Shown: positions 1-12,700 of the stretch, in pieces
How the letters are laid out: the number at the start of each line of letters is the position of its first letter
How positions within the stretch are numbered: position 1 is the stretch's first letter
The notes under the pieces: model-generated
The model's database searches: none
The model's input: the letters and a program-made list of their open reading frames with translations, nothing else
What the model was told of the DNA's origin: nothing
Source: Mycogone perniciosa
Lineage: Eukaryota; Ascomycota; Sordariomycetes; Hypocreales; Hypocreaceae
Assembly: GCA_025331125.1 (NCBI GenBank)
Contig: JAOALB010000128.1
Coordinates: 23,316-87,315 of the forward strand
Direction of reading: 5' to 3'
DNA: 64,000 nt
Program-made: the position numbers and the translations under genes

Positions 1-1107
1 CACACGAAATCGTTCTTCGGGGTCAATATCAATATCCTCATATGATTGATGATTCTCTTGAATAGCCAAGGCCAAGGACATCTCTCCCAGAGTAAGAGGT
101 CTTACTGCTGCAACAACAATATGTAGTATTTTCTGTGCATTTTCAGGATTGTAGCCTTTAGAGAGAATCCTGTCGTATGCCTCGTCAACCGTCGTGGGGA
201 GCTGGGTCATCGAATTGAGTATTCCAGTTTTGTTGATATCTTCATCGTTCTGGATCAAGTCGAGTGTAAGGTGTACCCATAGATATGTCCTGTGAGGCAC
301 GGCCATGAGTCGATCCAACAAAAGATGTTTCTCGTATTCGGTAAGCTGTAGTTGTGCTCCTATATCCTGTACTCTGGCTCTGATGAAAGTATCAATCTCC
401 AAGGATATCTTCTTCATCTCCACTTCGCTTTCCCCACTCAGATGAATCACCGGCATTGTTGGGGTGTTTGAAGGCAGTAAACCACGCCGGATTTCTTCAT
501 ACAGTCGACTGGTGATAAGAAACTTCAGATTGAAGCTTCTATCTATGCCATAAAGCCTGCGCAACGCTTGACTCAGCTGAGACCTCCCTCGACTTTCACA
601 TTCGTCGATCGCATCGAACAGACAAATAATTTCTCCAGTTTTCTCATCTTCTGCGACATTGATGAGGGTCTCCCAAAGCTCACGGAATGAATTGACAAAC
701 TTCTCTCTATCCATGTCGAACCGATCAAGTATGGCATCAGAGAGTAGGTTTTGTTTCCTGATAAAGATTTGGCTCAAGATGCAGCAGAGAGCCTTGGTCA
801 CATTCCTCTGGTCTTCAAAGTCGTCCTTAAAGAAGAAATAGCACACAGTTCTTTTAGTTGTTGTCGGAAGAGCGGAATCCGCGAGGTGTTTTGCCAAAAC
901 TGACTTCCCACAACCAGGATCTGCAGAGACCCAGAGTGTAGTTGAGGACTCGGTCTCTTGCCACTCCCGAAAACGCTTGTGGGATACGAACCACTCGCAA
1001 GTCCCTGGAACCCGATCTGGGTTCCGGTCTTTTCGATCTTCGTATGGTGATTGATCGAGGGCCTTAAGGAATTTGTTTATCTTCTCGGTCCTCTCTCGCC
1101 TTGAATC
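1..1107 (-). CDS. NACHT-domain P-loop NTPase, 3' end outside window
   Basis: The minus strand is open from about 1107 to the window edge. It starts with a stretch typical of the lead-in of fungal NACHT proteins (VPGTCEWF), then LWVSADPGCGKSVLAKHLA, a Walker A loop (GCGKS) of the nephrocystin-3-like N-terminal NACHT fold. About 90 residues later LFDAIDECES is the Walker B region, followed by an ITSR sensor-like motif. The rest is the helical part before the usual C-terminal ankyrin or WD repeats, which are not in view. Such proteins act as STAND-type signalling NTPases, several in heterokaryon incompatibility; that role is family knowledge, not shown here. The 5' end is unclear. A plausible intron (donor GTGAGT near 1190, branch GCTAAC and acceptor CATACAG ending at 1108) leads to an upstream exon with no in-frame ATG before a stop, so the gene may start in an unmodelled exon or have a damaged start. 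Confidence 0.8.
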
Positions 1108-1190
1108 TGTATGCCCGGTTAGCAAATACACTAACCATGGCGGTGTGAGGTTGGTTCAACAAGGAATCTGAGATCTAGAGAAACTCACGG

Positions 1191-3637
1191 TTGATTTGGG
1201 GATTCGGGAAAATCTCAGGGATTAATACATATAGTCACCACGGGGTAGGCCCTACTTGCCTTAGGACCCCTCTCTGAGTAGCTGCGAGGCACTCTATGCC
1301 AGATGCCTTCACTTTACACTATATCTATCCACAAGTCTCATGACAGTGATGCATTTCCAGTCCTAGAACTCTATTACCAAAGCATACATGCCGTAGTTGC
1401 TACAGCTTGTCCGGGTAGATGAAAGCAGACATGCATTCTTTTGTTAAATTCACCCTCAAACACCATTGGATTACCCATTCCCCTTTCCAACAATAATCTC
1501 ATAGCCGATGAACTCATTCGGTAGTACGTAGCTGTCGAGGGCAAGGCGGAATAGGCAGATGCTGTCCACACAGGCCTTGAGTAACGAGAGTCACTCCTAC
1601 TTCCTGGATGAGCGTCGAGCTTGGCCGGCGTCTTAACAGAAGTTATACCCGGTTTTTGAAAGATTTAGTGCCTGGAGAAAATACCGAGGAAGACTCGGAT
1701 GCTCAGAGTTAACAGATGGAACTAACCTTCAGCTCTTCGGGGACGGATACACTCCAATCTTCCTAAAATGGCATTCATACACCCAAAAGATGCAAACAAC
1801 ACCTAGATTTGGGAAGTGGTACGAAGTAGTAGGTTCATGAACACGTTGTCACTGTTCACATGGAACAGTCCGTGCTTGGTGATGAGTTCTAATGCAACTG
1901 GACTGCGGGTTGGCTATGCAGGAACCTGCTAGTGTCTGGTGGCCGCGAATAGTCCTGAATGGCATGACATGTTAGTCTAGACTTGTTTGTAGTGAAAGAT
2001 TCAATCCAGATCAGCTGTCGTTACCAATTTCTTAATGCGGAATTGCGGAGTTCCTATGCGGTCGTGACGGATTGCAATGGAGAACAATAGAGCCCACGAC
2101 ACACAGCTTTCCTCCCATTCGCGGTCACCCACGGAACGCATGTAGAAGCAATTATTGCCTAAGACAGTGCCATAATTGGCTGCATGCCCTACCACACTGA
2201 GGCTTCGAAATTCCTTATCACACGCCGTTGAACCTTCTCCGGTAAAAGTGGATTTCAGCTTTCAGCTTGCAAAACCGTTTTGGGGGAGGTCCTGTCACAG
2301 TTGATATTGATAGCTTACAGAACAGCCTCGCACTGTCATTGGTTCAACTTACCCGCTCACTTATCCAAAATCACTTCTTGGATCCTTGGTTGTCACAGCG
2401 GAGCCGCAGGGATGGGGATGTGGAACCGGCCTTGCTTTATTGCAAGCCACACCAGCTTGTTGCACGGAATACTAGCGGGCGGGATCTTGACACCTGGTTA
2501 AGAAGGGAAGCGTGGGGAGATGACATATTATCACGATCAGTGGTGCCTAGTCACCACTCGCCACTATACGGAGAAGACAGAACTGCAATGCCACAGGACC
2601 AGCAACAACACACGGGGCTCGTGATTTACGACAAGCAATAGAAGGCATAGAGAAAGGTTTTAAAATGTCCAGGTAGATGGCAACGCTTCTGAAATGAGGA
2701 GTTGCATGCCTCTCTAGTGTTCGAGACTTGGTTGGTGGACCTAGAAATTGTTAATACAAACCTCAATAACACCGTAGTCTAGAACCTTGACAGCTGCAAC
2801 AATAGGTACCTTACGAAATGAGGCTCAGCCCACATTTTCCTTTGGTATGTGATTTTCTCGATCGAATACCATGAGAATTTTGGTCAACTGGCAACCCGCA
2901 GTGGGGAGTGGCGTCTCAGCCGTGAGTGTACTTCGTCCTTCAATAGTCCACCGAATCTCTTGTTGTGTTCGGTTATGCTGAAGGTATCGAAGCACTCTCC
3001 AATGTAGTCTAGCAACACGTTGTGATGATATCCACATTATGAAAACAGGTAGCTTGATCACAGTTGCCTACATTTCACCTTCTCCTCACTTCGCCACGAC
3101 CAATGAAACAATTTCTTCGCAAATTCTAAGAAGTTTGCCCATCACCCTTGATAGAATTGAGGCACCCTAGAAAACTTTATCACACACCACTTCACAGTTA
3201 TTGACGCCTCAACTCCAATACAATCCGATTCCAGAACACTATTGGATCAGCAAGCGAAGACGGATATGCTAACCATCCGTAGTTGGTAGAAGGGACATGA
3301 TATCCTTGTTCTAGGTCACCCACTTTACTCTGTTCCAATTTTCTACACCTAATGAGCTTTTCCGATCAGTTGAGGCAGAGAATTGAGGAAATTACCAAGC
3401 TCTACCTGAGGTAATCCTTCTACTCGGATTGGCATCGATATTTTATCTATAAAAGTGGCCATCACCTCACCATTATCCTAGAATTCACTACCCATCAACA
3501 AACACATTTCAATCATCTTCATCCATCCAAAACCCGAATAGCCCCGTAAACGTTCCCTCTCACTGCAATTGCCCGCTTCTCCACGTCTGAGGCGAAAGAG
3601 AACACACGCAACAGCATCCTCAAAACTCGACTTCAAG
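1191..3637. other. Intergenic stretch without a supported gene
   Basis: Six-frame reading gives only short unrelated frames (the longest about 124 codons at 2267-2641), with no domain, codon pattern or intron structure I can defend. Base composition is ordinary, not the AT-rich type seen elsewhere. The last few hundred bases presumably hold the promoter and leader of the gene starting at 3638. Confidence 0.5.
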
Positions 3638-4738
3638 ATGGGCATCTTTGGAAATATCTTGGATGGCCTCAAATCTGCCAGTCAAGCGGTCCTCAACGAT
3701 GCGGCCAGACTTGACGGTGTCGTGGGAATGGTGGCCAAGGCGGCTAAATCTCTACTACACACTGATCAAACCATTCCGAAATTTCTTGTGGAGCATGTAA
3801 TAGCACAAATCAACGAGAGTGATACCGCAAACCTGGGCGCATATCATAAGAATTTTGACTATGTCAGCAACCGGCTCCTGGAGGAGGCCAAGAAGGCGAC
3901 TGTTCGTAACCCTTCCGCTGAATACGCTAAAAAGACGGTTTATGAGGACAGCCTTGTCGGACTCTGGCAAGACCCCAATGGACTGGGTCACGACAACTTA
4001 CCTTCACAGGCCATGTACCAAGATCTTTCGACTTTTATGGCAGCTATGCACATCCCGGCCACGTATAAGAACAAAGAGGGAACTATGCAGGATACGGTCA
4101 TTTCGGTTGGCAAAGCTCTCTTTGCAAATCTTGGACCGGAGAGGGTCGCTGCCGCGCTTGATGAGGAGAATCCCATTGACAGTGTGGGTGTCAACTTCTC
4201 CCTTGGAGACGGTTCTTTCATAACCGGCTCACACTTATGTTATCCCATTCCCATGGGTAAGCCTGGCAGTGACCATACCTTACACAGTGCCATCCACCTG
4301 CAGTATGCTGCTTCAGAGCACAGCCTCAAGGCCTTTGCCGACACGCAGAATGATGCCGACTATACCAATCCCCTTCAGAAAAAGGACTCCTGGCTTGTCA
4401 CGGTGAACGTGACATGGGCCAGCGGTCCTACTGCCATCAGCGCCCAGAAGAGCTTCCGTGCGGTGTTCTTCGACAATTACAAGCCATTCAACCTCCATCT
4501 CAGCAATCTCAGAGGCACACTGCAGTTGGTCAAAGTTCAGGCGTCACCAAATGATACGCCTGCCGATGTCCGAGCCGCGGTACAAGCCTGCGCTCTAGCT
4601 GCTGTCAACAAACCATTGGATAAGAATGCTGAGCCTCTCGTCCTTGGCACTCCCAAGAACTATGTCAAGATCAAGGTCAACAACGTGTCTTGGTGCACTG
4701 AAAGCTCAATCCCGGTTGAGAAGCCCCATGATAACTAA
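3638..4738 (+). CDS. Uncharacterised 366-residue protein
   Basis: This is a clean single-exon frame. I chose the ATG at 3638 because the protein from there begins MGIFGNILDGLKSASQAVL, an amphipathic helix-like start, whereas the upstream in-frame ATG at 3569 adds a low-complexity Arg-rich leader. I do not recognise the family. There is no signal peptide, no membrane segment and no coiled coil long enough to call. Residues 1-60 look helical; the middle and C-terminal parts (from about residue 150) alternate hydrophobic and polar residues with many Gly, Ser and Asn, suggesting a beta-rich domain. The codon use and intact length argue for a real gene, although it stands alone between a NACHT gene and a ruined synthase gene. 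Function unknown; it may belong to the accessory part of the genome. Confidence 0.7.
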   Translation: MGIFGNILDGLKSASQAVLNDAARLDGVVGMVAKAAKSLLHTDQTIPKFLVEHVIAQINESDTANLGAYHKNFDYVSNRLLEEAKKATVRNPSAEYAKKTVYEDSLVGLWQDPNGLGHDNLPSQAMYQDLSTFMAAMHIPATYKNKEGTMQDTVISVGKALFANLGPERVAAALDEENPIDSVGVNFSLGDGSFITGSHLCYPIPMGKPGSDHTLHSAIHLQYAASEHSLKAFADTQNDADYTNPLQKKDSWLVTVNVTWASGPTAISAQKSFRAVFFDNYKPFNLHLSNLRGTLQLVKVQASPNDTPADVRAAVQACALAAVNKPLDKNAEPLVLGTPKNYVKIKVNNVSWCTESSIPVEKPHDN

Positions 4739-6029
4739 ATGGTCGTTTATAAGCCTTTCCGTCAGGTTCAATCCATTGATACGCAGCCATATGGTCATGA
4801 AACGAAGTTCCAGCTGCGCTGACTTTTTGATTGACCATGACCGATCTGGCCTCCATTCTTTATTGCGGACCATGGATTTGCGCGGCAGACTTACATCGAT
4901 ATCTTTCTTTTTGGACTATTTAGGACTGATTTGATGGTTTTTTCAAGTCACATGCACCACTTTTGGAATGGTTGATTCTGGCCTCCATATTACATTCTTT
5001 ACATTCTTCTGCGCAGTAGTTTCCATTCCCTTACCCTCAGTCAATACAACTAGTTGCTATCAACATCTTCACTGTGAGAAATGAATTCCGAGAGTGCCGA
5101 GATCGGCCAACCTTTCAAGGCTTGTGTGTGGCATGAGTAGAGAGGCAAGTCCAAGCCCAGTAATTCGGCATTCGTAAACTATGATGATGCTGCTATTAAT
5201 TAAAATGTGGAATGACACAATCAAGTCCCATTGCCATGACAAATGCACAAGCGGAGGGTTAACTGCCAAGGCATGATTCAGAAAGCAATGACCAATATGA
5301 ACGAGTGCGCATAAGTTCTGCAGTAGCGCCTATAACGGGTTCTTTGCACGCGAAGTGCGGGAACCCGAGTCCATTCATGTGATCCCGAAGACTTGGTGTA
5401 ATAGCAAGCAACAAATGATATCAAACACATGTTCTTCGTATTTCTTCTTAAGTCACTGTTACTCCATCACCGTCCCGTACATTTTTCTATAACTTATCAT
5501 GAGGCACTAACCTGGCTCGTAGCATTCCGCGGGTGTAAAACAACCCCAGCCGGTATCCGCAGTTCAGTCAGCGTAATTCATGGCCGAGTGACCCTATTTT
5601 ACGGATGTCTGTGTAGTATTAGAAGTAGATCGCCTCTGATGAGGGCGCCATCGGGCAATAAGGTCTCGCCTCCGTTGTGACCTCACGGGCCGTAAAGAGC
5701 ACCATTCCATGTCCAAGATGGATGTTCTGTGCCTTCAAATGGCCCAAACTAGGATTCCTAGGTGGAATCAACATACTATCCCGTATTGCCGTTCGATATC
5801 ATAGCTTAGCCGTCGATGCAGCCACCGCTGTTCATCGCCAGTCTACTTCGTATTAATACCAGGTTTTATCTGGCCGGTAATTTCATTGGCGCTAATGCTT
5901 GTGACCCTTGAGAGGCGTCTTCCTAACTGCGTGGCGTACGAAGTATAATATTGGTAACAGCTCGCCATACTCGCAGACATAAAGACAGAGCGACTCTCTA
6001 GAGATAACATGAACAAGTCGACTTGGCTT
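4739..6029. other. Intergenic, no gene seen
   Basis: No supported reading frame. The recognisable synthase relic begins abruptly at about 6030; I found no trace in this stretch of the missing N-terminal part of its ketosynthase, including the active-site cysteine region, on either strand. Confidence 0.5.
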
Positions 6030-8290
6030 CGCTGCGATTGACTGTCTGCTCTGCCATCAGCAATGCTTTCTTTGGACCCAAGTCTGGGTTCAAGCGGCAA
6101 TCTAAAGATCCAAAATTGCTCGTTGGCTCGATCAAGACAATCATCGGCCACACGAAGGTCTTGCATCATTACTCAAGGTTTCCTTTGCACTGCAGAATGG
6201 CAAAGTCTCTCCAAACTTACACTTCAATAAGTTGAGTGCAACGGTCAAGCCACACTACACTAACTTGGAGATCCCGACTAGGCTTCAGGACTGGCCTGAA
6301 TCCGAGGGCGGCGTGAGGCGTGCCAGTGTCAATAGCTTCGGCTTTGGTGGTGCGGTAAGAATATCCTATCCGATTCAGAACTTCTGTTAGAGACTGATGA
6401 TGGCGTTTAGAATGCACATGCTATTCTTGAGGCCCACATACCCGAGACGGCTAAGGAAGTGAATGTGTCTGCACCGACATCGTTTACTCCCTTTGTGTTC
6501 TCCGCAGTCTCTCCTTCGGCCCTTGCTGCGAATATTGCGGCGCATGCCGACTTCATCGTAGCAAATCTTCAAACAAATCTCAGGAATGTCAGTCACACAC
6601 TCGCCAACCACCGGTCGACTTTACAGAAGCGAGCTGTCTGTGCTGCTTCATCACCAGAGGCTCTTGTCGCCAAACTGCGCGCTCACGGAGCAGATGACAA
6701 GAAGTCAGAGCCTAGTGCTGCGAAGTCCCTGTCATCCAAGCCACGAACTCTTGGAATCTTCACTGGCCAGGGTGCTGAATGGCCTCGAATGGGTGCAGAG
6801 CTCATTGAGAAATCCACCGTCATAGCCAAGATTGTTGATGAGTTTGAACAGAGCCTGGTATCGCTTCCAGTGACTGACCGTCCCTCTTGGTCACCGCGGG
6901 AGGAGATGCTGGCAGCTGGTGAATCACAAATCCACAAGGCTGAGCTCTCTCAGCCTCTGTGTACGGCGCTTCAGATTATGCTTGTCGAAGCATTGCGCCA
7001 TGCGGGTATTGCCTTCGACGCAGTTGTGGGTCACTCATCCGGTGAGATTGGAGCGGCCTATGCTGCGGGAGTCATCACTACCTCTGAAGCTATTCGCATT
7101 GCCTATTACCGAGGCTTCCATACCCATCGATGCCAGGGATCTGATGGGAAAAGCGGTGCTACGATGGCTGTCGGGACTTCTCTTGAGGATGCTCAAGAGT
7201 TGTGCGAGTTGGACGACTTCAAGGGTCGCCTATGTGTCGCGGCCAGCAATCCATCATCTTGTCGAGGAAACTATTCGCGAAAATATCCCATATTTCGGTG
7301 CTCTGACTCGCAAGCACGACACAGTGGAATCGCTGGCTGAATGCCTTGGCAACTTATGGGCCTCAAATGGTCGAGTGGCTGTAGATTTCGCAGCGTACGA
7401 AGCATTCATGTCAGGATCCAGTGAACATGTGCTTGCCAAGAACCTTCCTAAGTATCGATGGGACCATCAAACGCCTTACTTCAGCAATAATCGCATCATA
7501 AGGGCCACGCGAAGTGCGTCTATCAAATCACATGAGCTTCTTGGAACAAGGACAGTCGACACCCGCCTCGGCAAAGTACGATGGCGCAACCGCCTTAGCA
7601 GCAATGAAGTTCCTTGGATCAAACATCATCGTGTTCAGGATCCGCCAGTCTTCCCTGCTGCAGGGTATGTGGCTTCTAGACTTGGGGCTATGAGAGAACT
7701 GTGCCCGGACGTCCTGATTTCCGTCATCAAGGTCAAGGAATTTACCGTGGGACAGGCGCTCATCATCCCTGATGGCGCTGGTGTCGAGACGATAACGTCT
7801 CTAACGAACATTGTGAGGACTACAGAGAGCATTACTGCTCGATTCGCTTTCTTCGCCGAAGAAGGTCGAAGCGATTCCATCAACATGGTAGAGAAGGCCT
7901 CAGGAAACTTGATCTTGACTCTTGGCGAGCCGAACCCAGACGCCCTACCACCTCGACCAAAGCCAGATTTCCAAATGCTGGAGGTACACGAAGATCGCTT
8001 CTACGATGCTGTCGGGAGCCTTGGATTTGGGTGCATTGGGCCTTTCAAGGCTCTCGCCAAGCTGCATCGCAAGATGGACCTCGCTACTGGTCATATCCTT
8101 CACCCCAAGGCTACGTATGGCTTTGATCGTCTGCTGGTTCATCCAGCAGTTCTCGATGCTGCGATTTAATCTATTATTCTGGCTTACTGGTTTCCTGGTG
8201 ACACCCGTCTTCGAACAACTCATCTGCCAACGAAGATCGACAGCATTCAGATCTCACCATCAGCTGGAATTTGCAGCACAGATCGAAGCT
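6030..8290 (+). pseudogene. Synthase relic part 1: truncated KS, AT, DH
   Basis: The KS starts mid-domain: VGSIKTIIGHTK (about 6120) carries the third catalytic region including its His, then a frameshift or small deletion after GHTK, then NSFGFGG and NAHAILEAH across a preserved intron (6355-6410, GTAAGA...TTTAG). The catalytic Cys part is absent. The AT follows with FTGQGAEW and the serine motif GHSSGEIGAAYAAG (about 7030). Near 7250 the frame jumps and roughly a third of the AT is missing, with the reading resuming at its C-terminal end (IPYFGAL...). The DH has the hot-dog signature near VFPAAGY (about 7655) and the second half ending HPAVLDAAI, directly followed by TAA at 8167-8169 where the family has Gln. 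Reading in the same frame continues to about 8285, where the inversion junction lies. The preserved intron shows it descends from a normal genomic gene, not a processed copy. Confidence 0.9.
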
Positions 8291-9770
8291 TGGCTGAGAA
8301 GGCCTCATCCAGGATCAGCGAGATCTCTTCACGTGCGGTTGCCCCTTCAATTTGTTTCTTGAGGGGAATGGAACTCGACTTGCCCAGGCCAGCGGCAGAA
8401 ACGATTTCATTGCTCTGCACAAGATGCTGGAACTTAGCGTCAGAAACCCGGCTTACTTTGGCGTCCTGTGAGGATGACACCAAGCGCAACCGGTCGAAGT
8501 CTCCCGTGTCTCATCAGAATCGGGACGACTAGCGAGCACGCCCTCAGCAAAGATAGTCAGGAAGTCTTGTTCACTGAGCCGGATGTTACTCACTTTCTGA
8601 AGGAATGTTTGCTGTTGCTGGTTAAGCTCGCGAGTGATATAACCATTGCCCATGATAGCGCCGATGAGTTGGCTGCTTGTTCCTACATATTCGTAAACTC
8701 AAACCGAAGCAGTGACTCAGCGATCAGCTTAGGCTTAGAGCTAGCAGATGTAGGAATATCAAAGTCGAGCAATTGGAAGCGGAGATGGGATATTTCGAGA
8801 ACGACATTTCGTCCGATGCTCACAACCATGGAGGCGTACGGATTGTCGGACTTGGTTCCCGCAGTTGCCCACAGGACATTCCTTCAGTGTCGGAAGATCT
8901 GTTGGAATGCCTCCAAGCGCTCAGCTGTCATGTCCTTAAAAACGGGGGTGTCAAGGTCAACCAGAGACAAGAAGCTACCCATAACAGGTAGGGTTTCCTC
9001 GGCAAGCTCGTTCAGATTTGCAATACGGGTCTCCTTGAAATATGGCAACAAAAAGGTCTTAATATTCTGTGCGAGTTCGGAATTGGAACCTGCCTCTGTT
9101 GCAATGATGGTCAAGTTGCCAAGGCTTATATCTGAGGGCGAGGAATTGAATGGCTCGCGAATAAGAGCTACTCGATCATCAACCGCTTGGGTCAGCAGGA
9201 CAGATAGTGGGCGGGTCGAGACATGAGGAGTCGCCTCTTCAACATCAGAGAATCCTGTCCTTCACATCACGGCATCCCATGAAGCAATATCGACACACGG
9301 ACTGAACTTGCGTTCATCCTCTTCGCCTAGCCACCAACCAGGGAGACCACCAAAGATGAAGCCGAAGCGAAGCTGGTCATTATCGGTGATTTCCAGAAGT
9401 AGTAGGTAGCCACCAGGCTTGACCAGGCGTCGGAGGTTATTCATTGTGACCTCCAGGTTCTTGGTGGCGTGAACGACAAGGTTGGCGATAACCAAGTCAA
9501 ATGTCTGCTCTTCATGGCCCCACCCCTCAATATCTTTCTCGATATCTAGGGTCTTGAAGGCCAACTTGGAAGTGTACTTGCTGAAGGTCTCTTGCGCAGT
9601 CGGAAGGAAACCGCTAGAGATATAAGTGTAAGTGTATGAGTCAAACTCATTGGCGAGGTGCTCAAGGAGAATCTTGGTGGCGCCTCCGGTGCCAGCTCCT
9701 ACTTCCAGGAGATGCATATGTGGATATCGGTTGCTAATCTGGGCAGCAACGCGAGACAACCCCCCGACAT

Positions 9771-9784
9771 ATCGTGGTATACCA
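9771..9784. repeat. Left target-site duplication of the retrotransposon
   Basis: ATCGTGGTATACCA here matches ATCGTGGCATACCA at 15573-15586 apart from one C/T difference. Removing the intervening DNA and one copy rejoins the methyltransferase reading frame, which confirms that this is the insertion site. Confidence 0.85.
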
Positions 9785-12700
9785 CCAAGCTTCCCTCCTA
9801 CACCTACAGGTACCCCACCTTTTAGGTGCCTACTCACCAAAACTCTATAACCTTTTAACTAGCTATTAAGAAAATAAGCCTAATAATACTCTCTCGCCCC
9901 TCCTAGGCACTTAAAGAAAGATAGTAAATGCTATTAGACTTTAAGTAAACTAAGGATAATTAAATCTCGCTACTACTAGGCAGGAAGCACTTTAGCAACT
10001 TAAAAAGGAAAGTACTCTTTTACTTTTAAAGTAAAAAGAAATTATAGTCTTTTTACTTATATTTAAAAAATACTATATTAGTAATAAATATATTAAAACT
10101 AATATCTTTAAATTTAAATTTAAATTTAATTTAAAATTTAATATCTTTTTCTTTTTAAAAAGGATTTAAAAAAGCTTTTTGTCTTTTTTTAAAAGTAAAT
10201 TAATAAAAGCCTTTACTTTTATAAATAAAAAGCAGTTAAATATAATATTTAAAATCTTTATTTAAATTAAAAAGATCAATTTAATTTAAAGGGCTAGGCA
10301 AAAAGTATTACTTTTAATAGTTTAAGCTATTAATAATTATTTAATTAAATATTAAAAAAAGTATTATTTTTTAATAATTATATTAATAAATAAAAACCTT
10401 TTATTTATTTAATTATTAATTATTTAATTAATTAATAAAGGGTTTTATTAAAATAATAAATAATAGTAAATTGAACTTTAATTTTTAAATAAAATTAATA
10501 TAAAGGCTCTTTTATTAATTAATAGCTTAAAATAAATTATATAATTTATAGTTATAGCTATAAATATAAATGAAAACTTTTTAATATAAAGAAATAAAAA
10601 TAAACTTTCTCTTTAAAGTAATAGTAAATTAACTTTTATTATTTATAAAAATAAATAAAAATTATTTTAAGAATTAATAATAAAGTCTTTTTTTAAGTCC
10701 TTTTAAACTATAATTAAAAGAAAATTACTGCTATTAGTATTAAATAAAAGGTTATTAAAATTAATAACTTTAAAAGTAAAGTTTAAGTTTATACTTTAAA
10801 TTAAAATAAAAAATATTAAAAAAGAATTCTTTACTTTAACTTTAATTATAAAAGCTAATAGTTTAAAGATTAAAGAAATATATATATAAAGGAGTTTTTT
10901 TATATAAAGTATTTTTAAATACTATATTAATACTTTAAGTATTTTCTTTATTAATATATTAATTTTAATTAAAGCTTAAAAAAGCGCTAAATGTAAAAAG
11001 CTTTTAGTTTTTTATTAAAAGGCCCCTTTTAATAAAATTATTAATATTTATTATTATTTTATTTAGTTTAAAAAAGAAATTAAAATAAATATTAAACTCT
11101 TTCACTATTTAACTTTAATAAAGTTTTAAATTTAAAAGGTATAAATAATTTAATATAATAAATATTTTAGCTTTTATAATCTTTAAAAGTATATTAAAAT
11201 TATATATTATAAAAAGTATAGTAAACCTGCCTTTTAATATATTAATAAAAATAAAAATTATAATAACTTTATTAAAGATATTAACTGCTTTAAATTTTAT
11301 AAAATTTAATACTTTAAATTACTATATATATTTAACAATTAAAAATAAAATAAAAATATATACTATTAAAAAATAATTTAAAGGCATTAAAGAATTTAAA
11401 ATTTAAAAACTTTAAAAAAAAAACCTTACCCCGTTTACCTTTAAGCTTAGTTTTAATGCATTTAAAGGAGGAGCTTTTTAAACTGCTTTAGCTAAATCCT
11501 TTATTACTTTTAAGGCTTAAATTTAAAAACCCTTTTTTTAAATAAAATAATATCTTTTACCTTTATAATAAAGCCTTTTTAAAATAAAATTAATTTAATA
11601 AATATTTTTAATAGTTTATTAAAGGAAGATTTAATAGTTTATTTTATAATAAAAGTTATTAATTTAAATAACTTTATAAATAATACTTTAAAGGAATCCT
11701 TTAAAGGAAATAAACTTTATAAATTTAATTTATAAATAATAAAGTTTATTAAAACTATTAAAAGAATTTTAATTTAAAAGTCTTAAAGATAATATTATAA
11801 TATAGCCTTTTTATTAGCTTAAAAAGACAGCTTTAATATTATATTTATTTAAAAGCTATAAATTTATTAAAATATTATATTATTTAAAAGATAAATAAAA
11901 TTTTACTTTAACTTTTAACTATTTAATTTATTTAATAATTAAAAGAAGATTAAACCTTTTATTTTTATATATATTAAAAAGTTATTAAATTTATTATATT
12001 AATAACTTTTACTTTTAAAATTAAACAGTAATTATATCTATTAAATAAAAGCCTGCAGTTATATTATTATTAATATTTACTATAAAGTTACCTTTAATAC
12101 TATAATAAAAACTTTTAAAAAGTAAAGTTAACCCTTTTTAGATTTAATTATTTTAAAAGACTTTAATATATTATATTAAATATAGTAATTAAGCTAAGTT
12201 TTAAATACTATAAGTAATAGATTAGTTAAATAAATAAATCAATATAATTTAATTTTAGCTTTTATAAATGCTTTTATAAATGATTTTAAAAAATGCATTA
12301 ACTTTATTTTCTTTAACTGCTTTATATTAATAACTATTATAAAAAACTTAAATATAGGCTTAAACTATTATATAATTACTATTATACTTTTAAACTTTAT
12401 TTAGCTAATAGTTAATATAAGAAAGAAATATATCCCTATTAAAAGCTTATAAGACTTTAGCTAGTTAATATATATATATACTTAACTTTTTTTAAAGGTA
12501 AATGCAATTAATTTAATTAAAAGAGACTTAAATGCAGCTATATAAATACTTTAAAGACTTTTTATAGATTATATATGATTAATAGGTAAAAAGAAATATT
12601 AAGATAAATATAGCGCCTTTTAATAAAATAAAAACTATTAAATAGCCTATTTAACTTATATTATAATGCCTTTTAAAATTAATAAATAATTTAAAGTGAA

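Noticed and set aside
2267..2641. 124-codon open frame
   Set aside because: No domain, no signal peptide, an overlapping alternative frame of similar quality and no conserved features; most likely chance.
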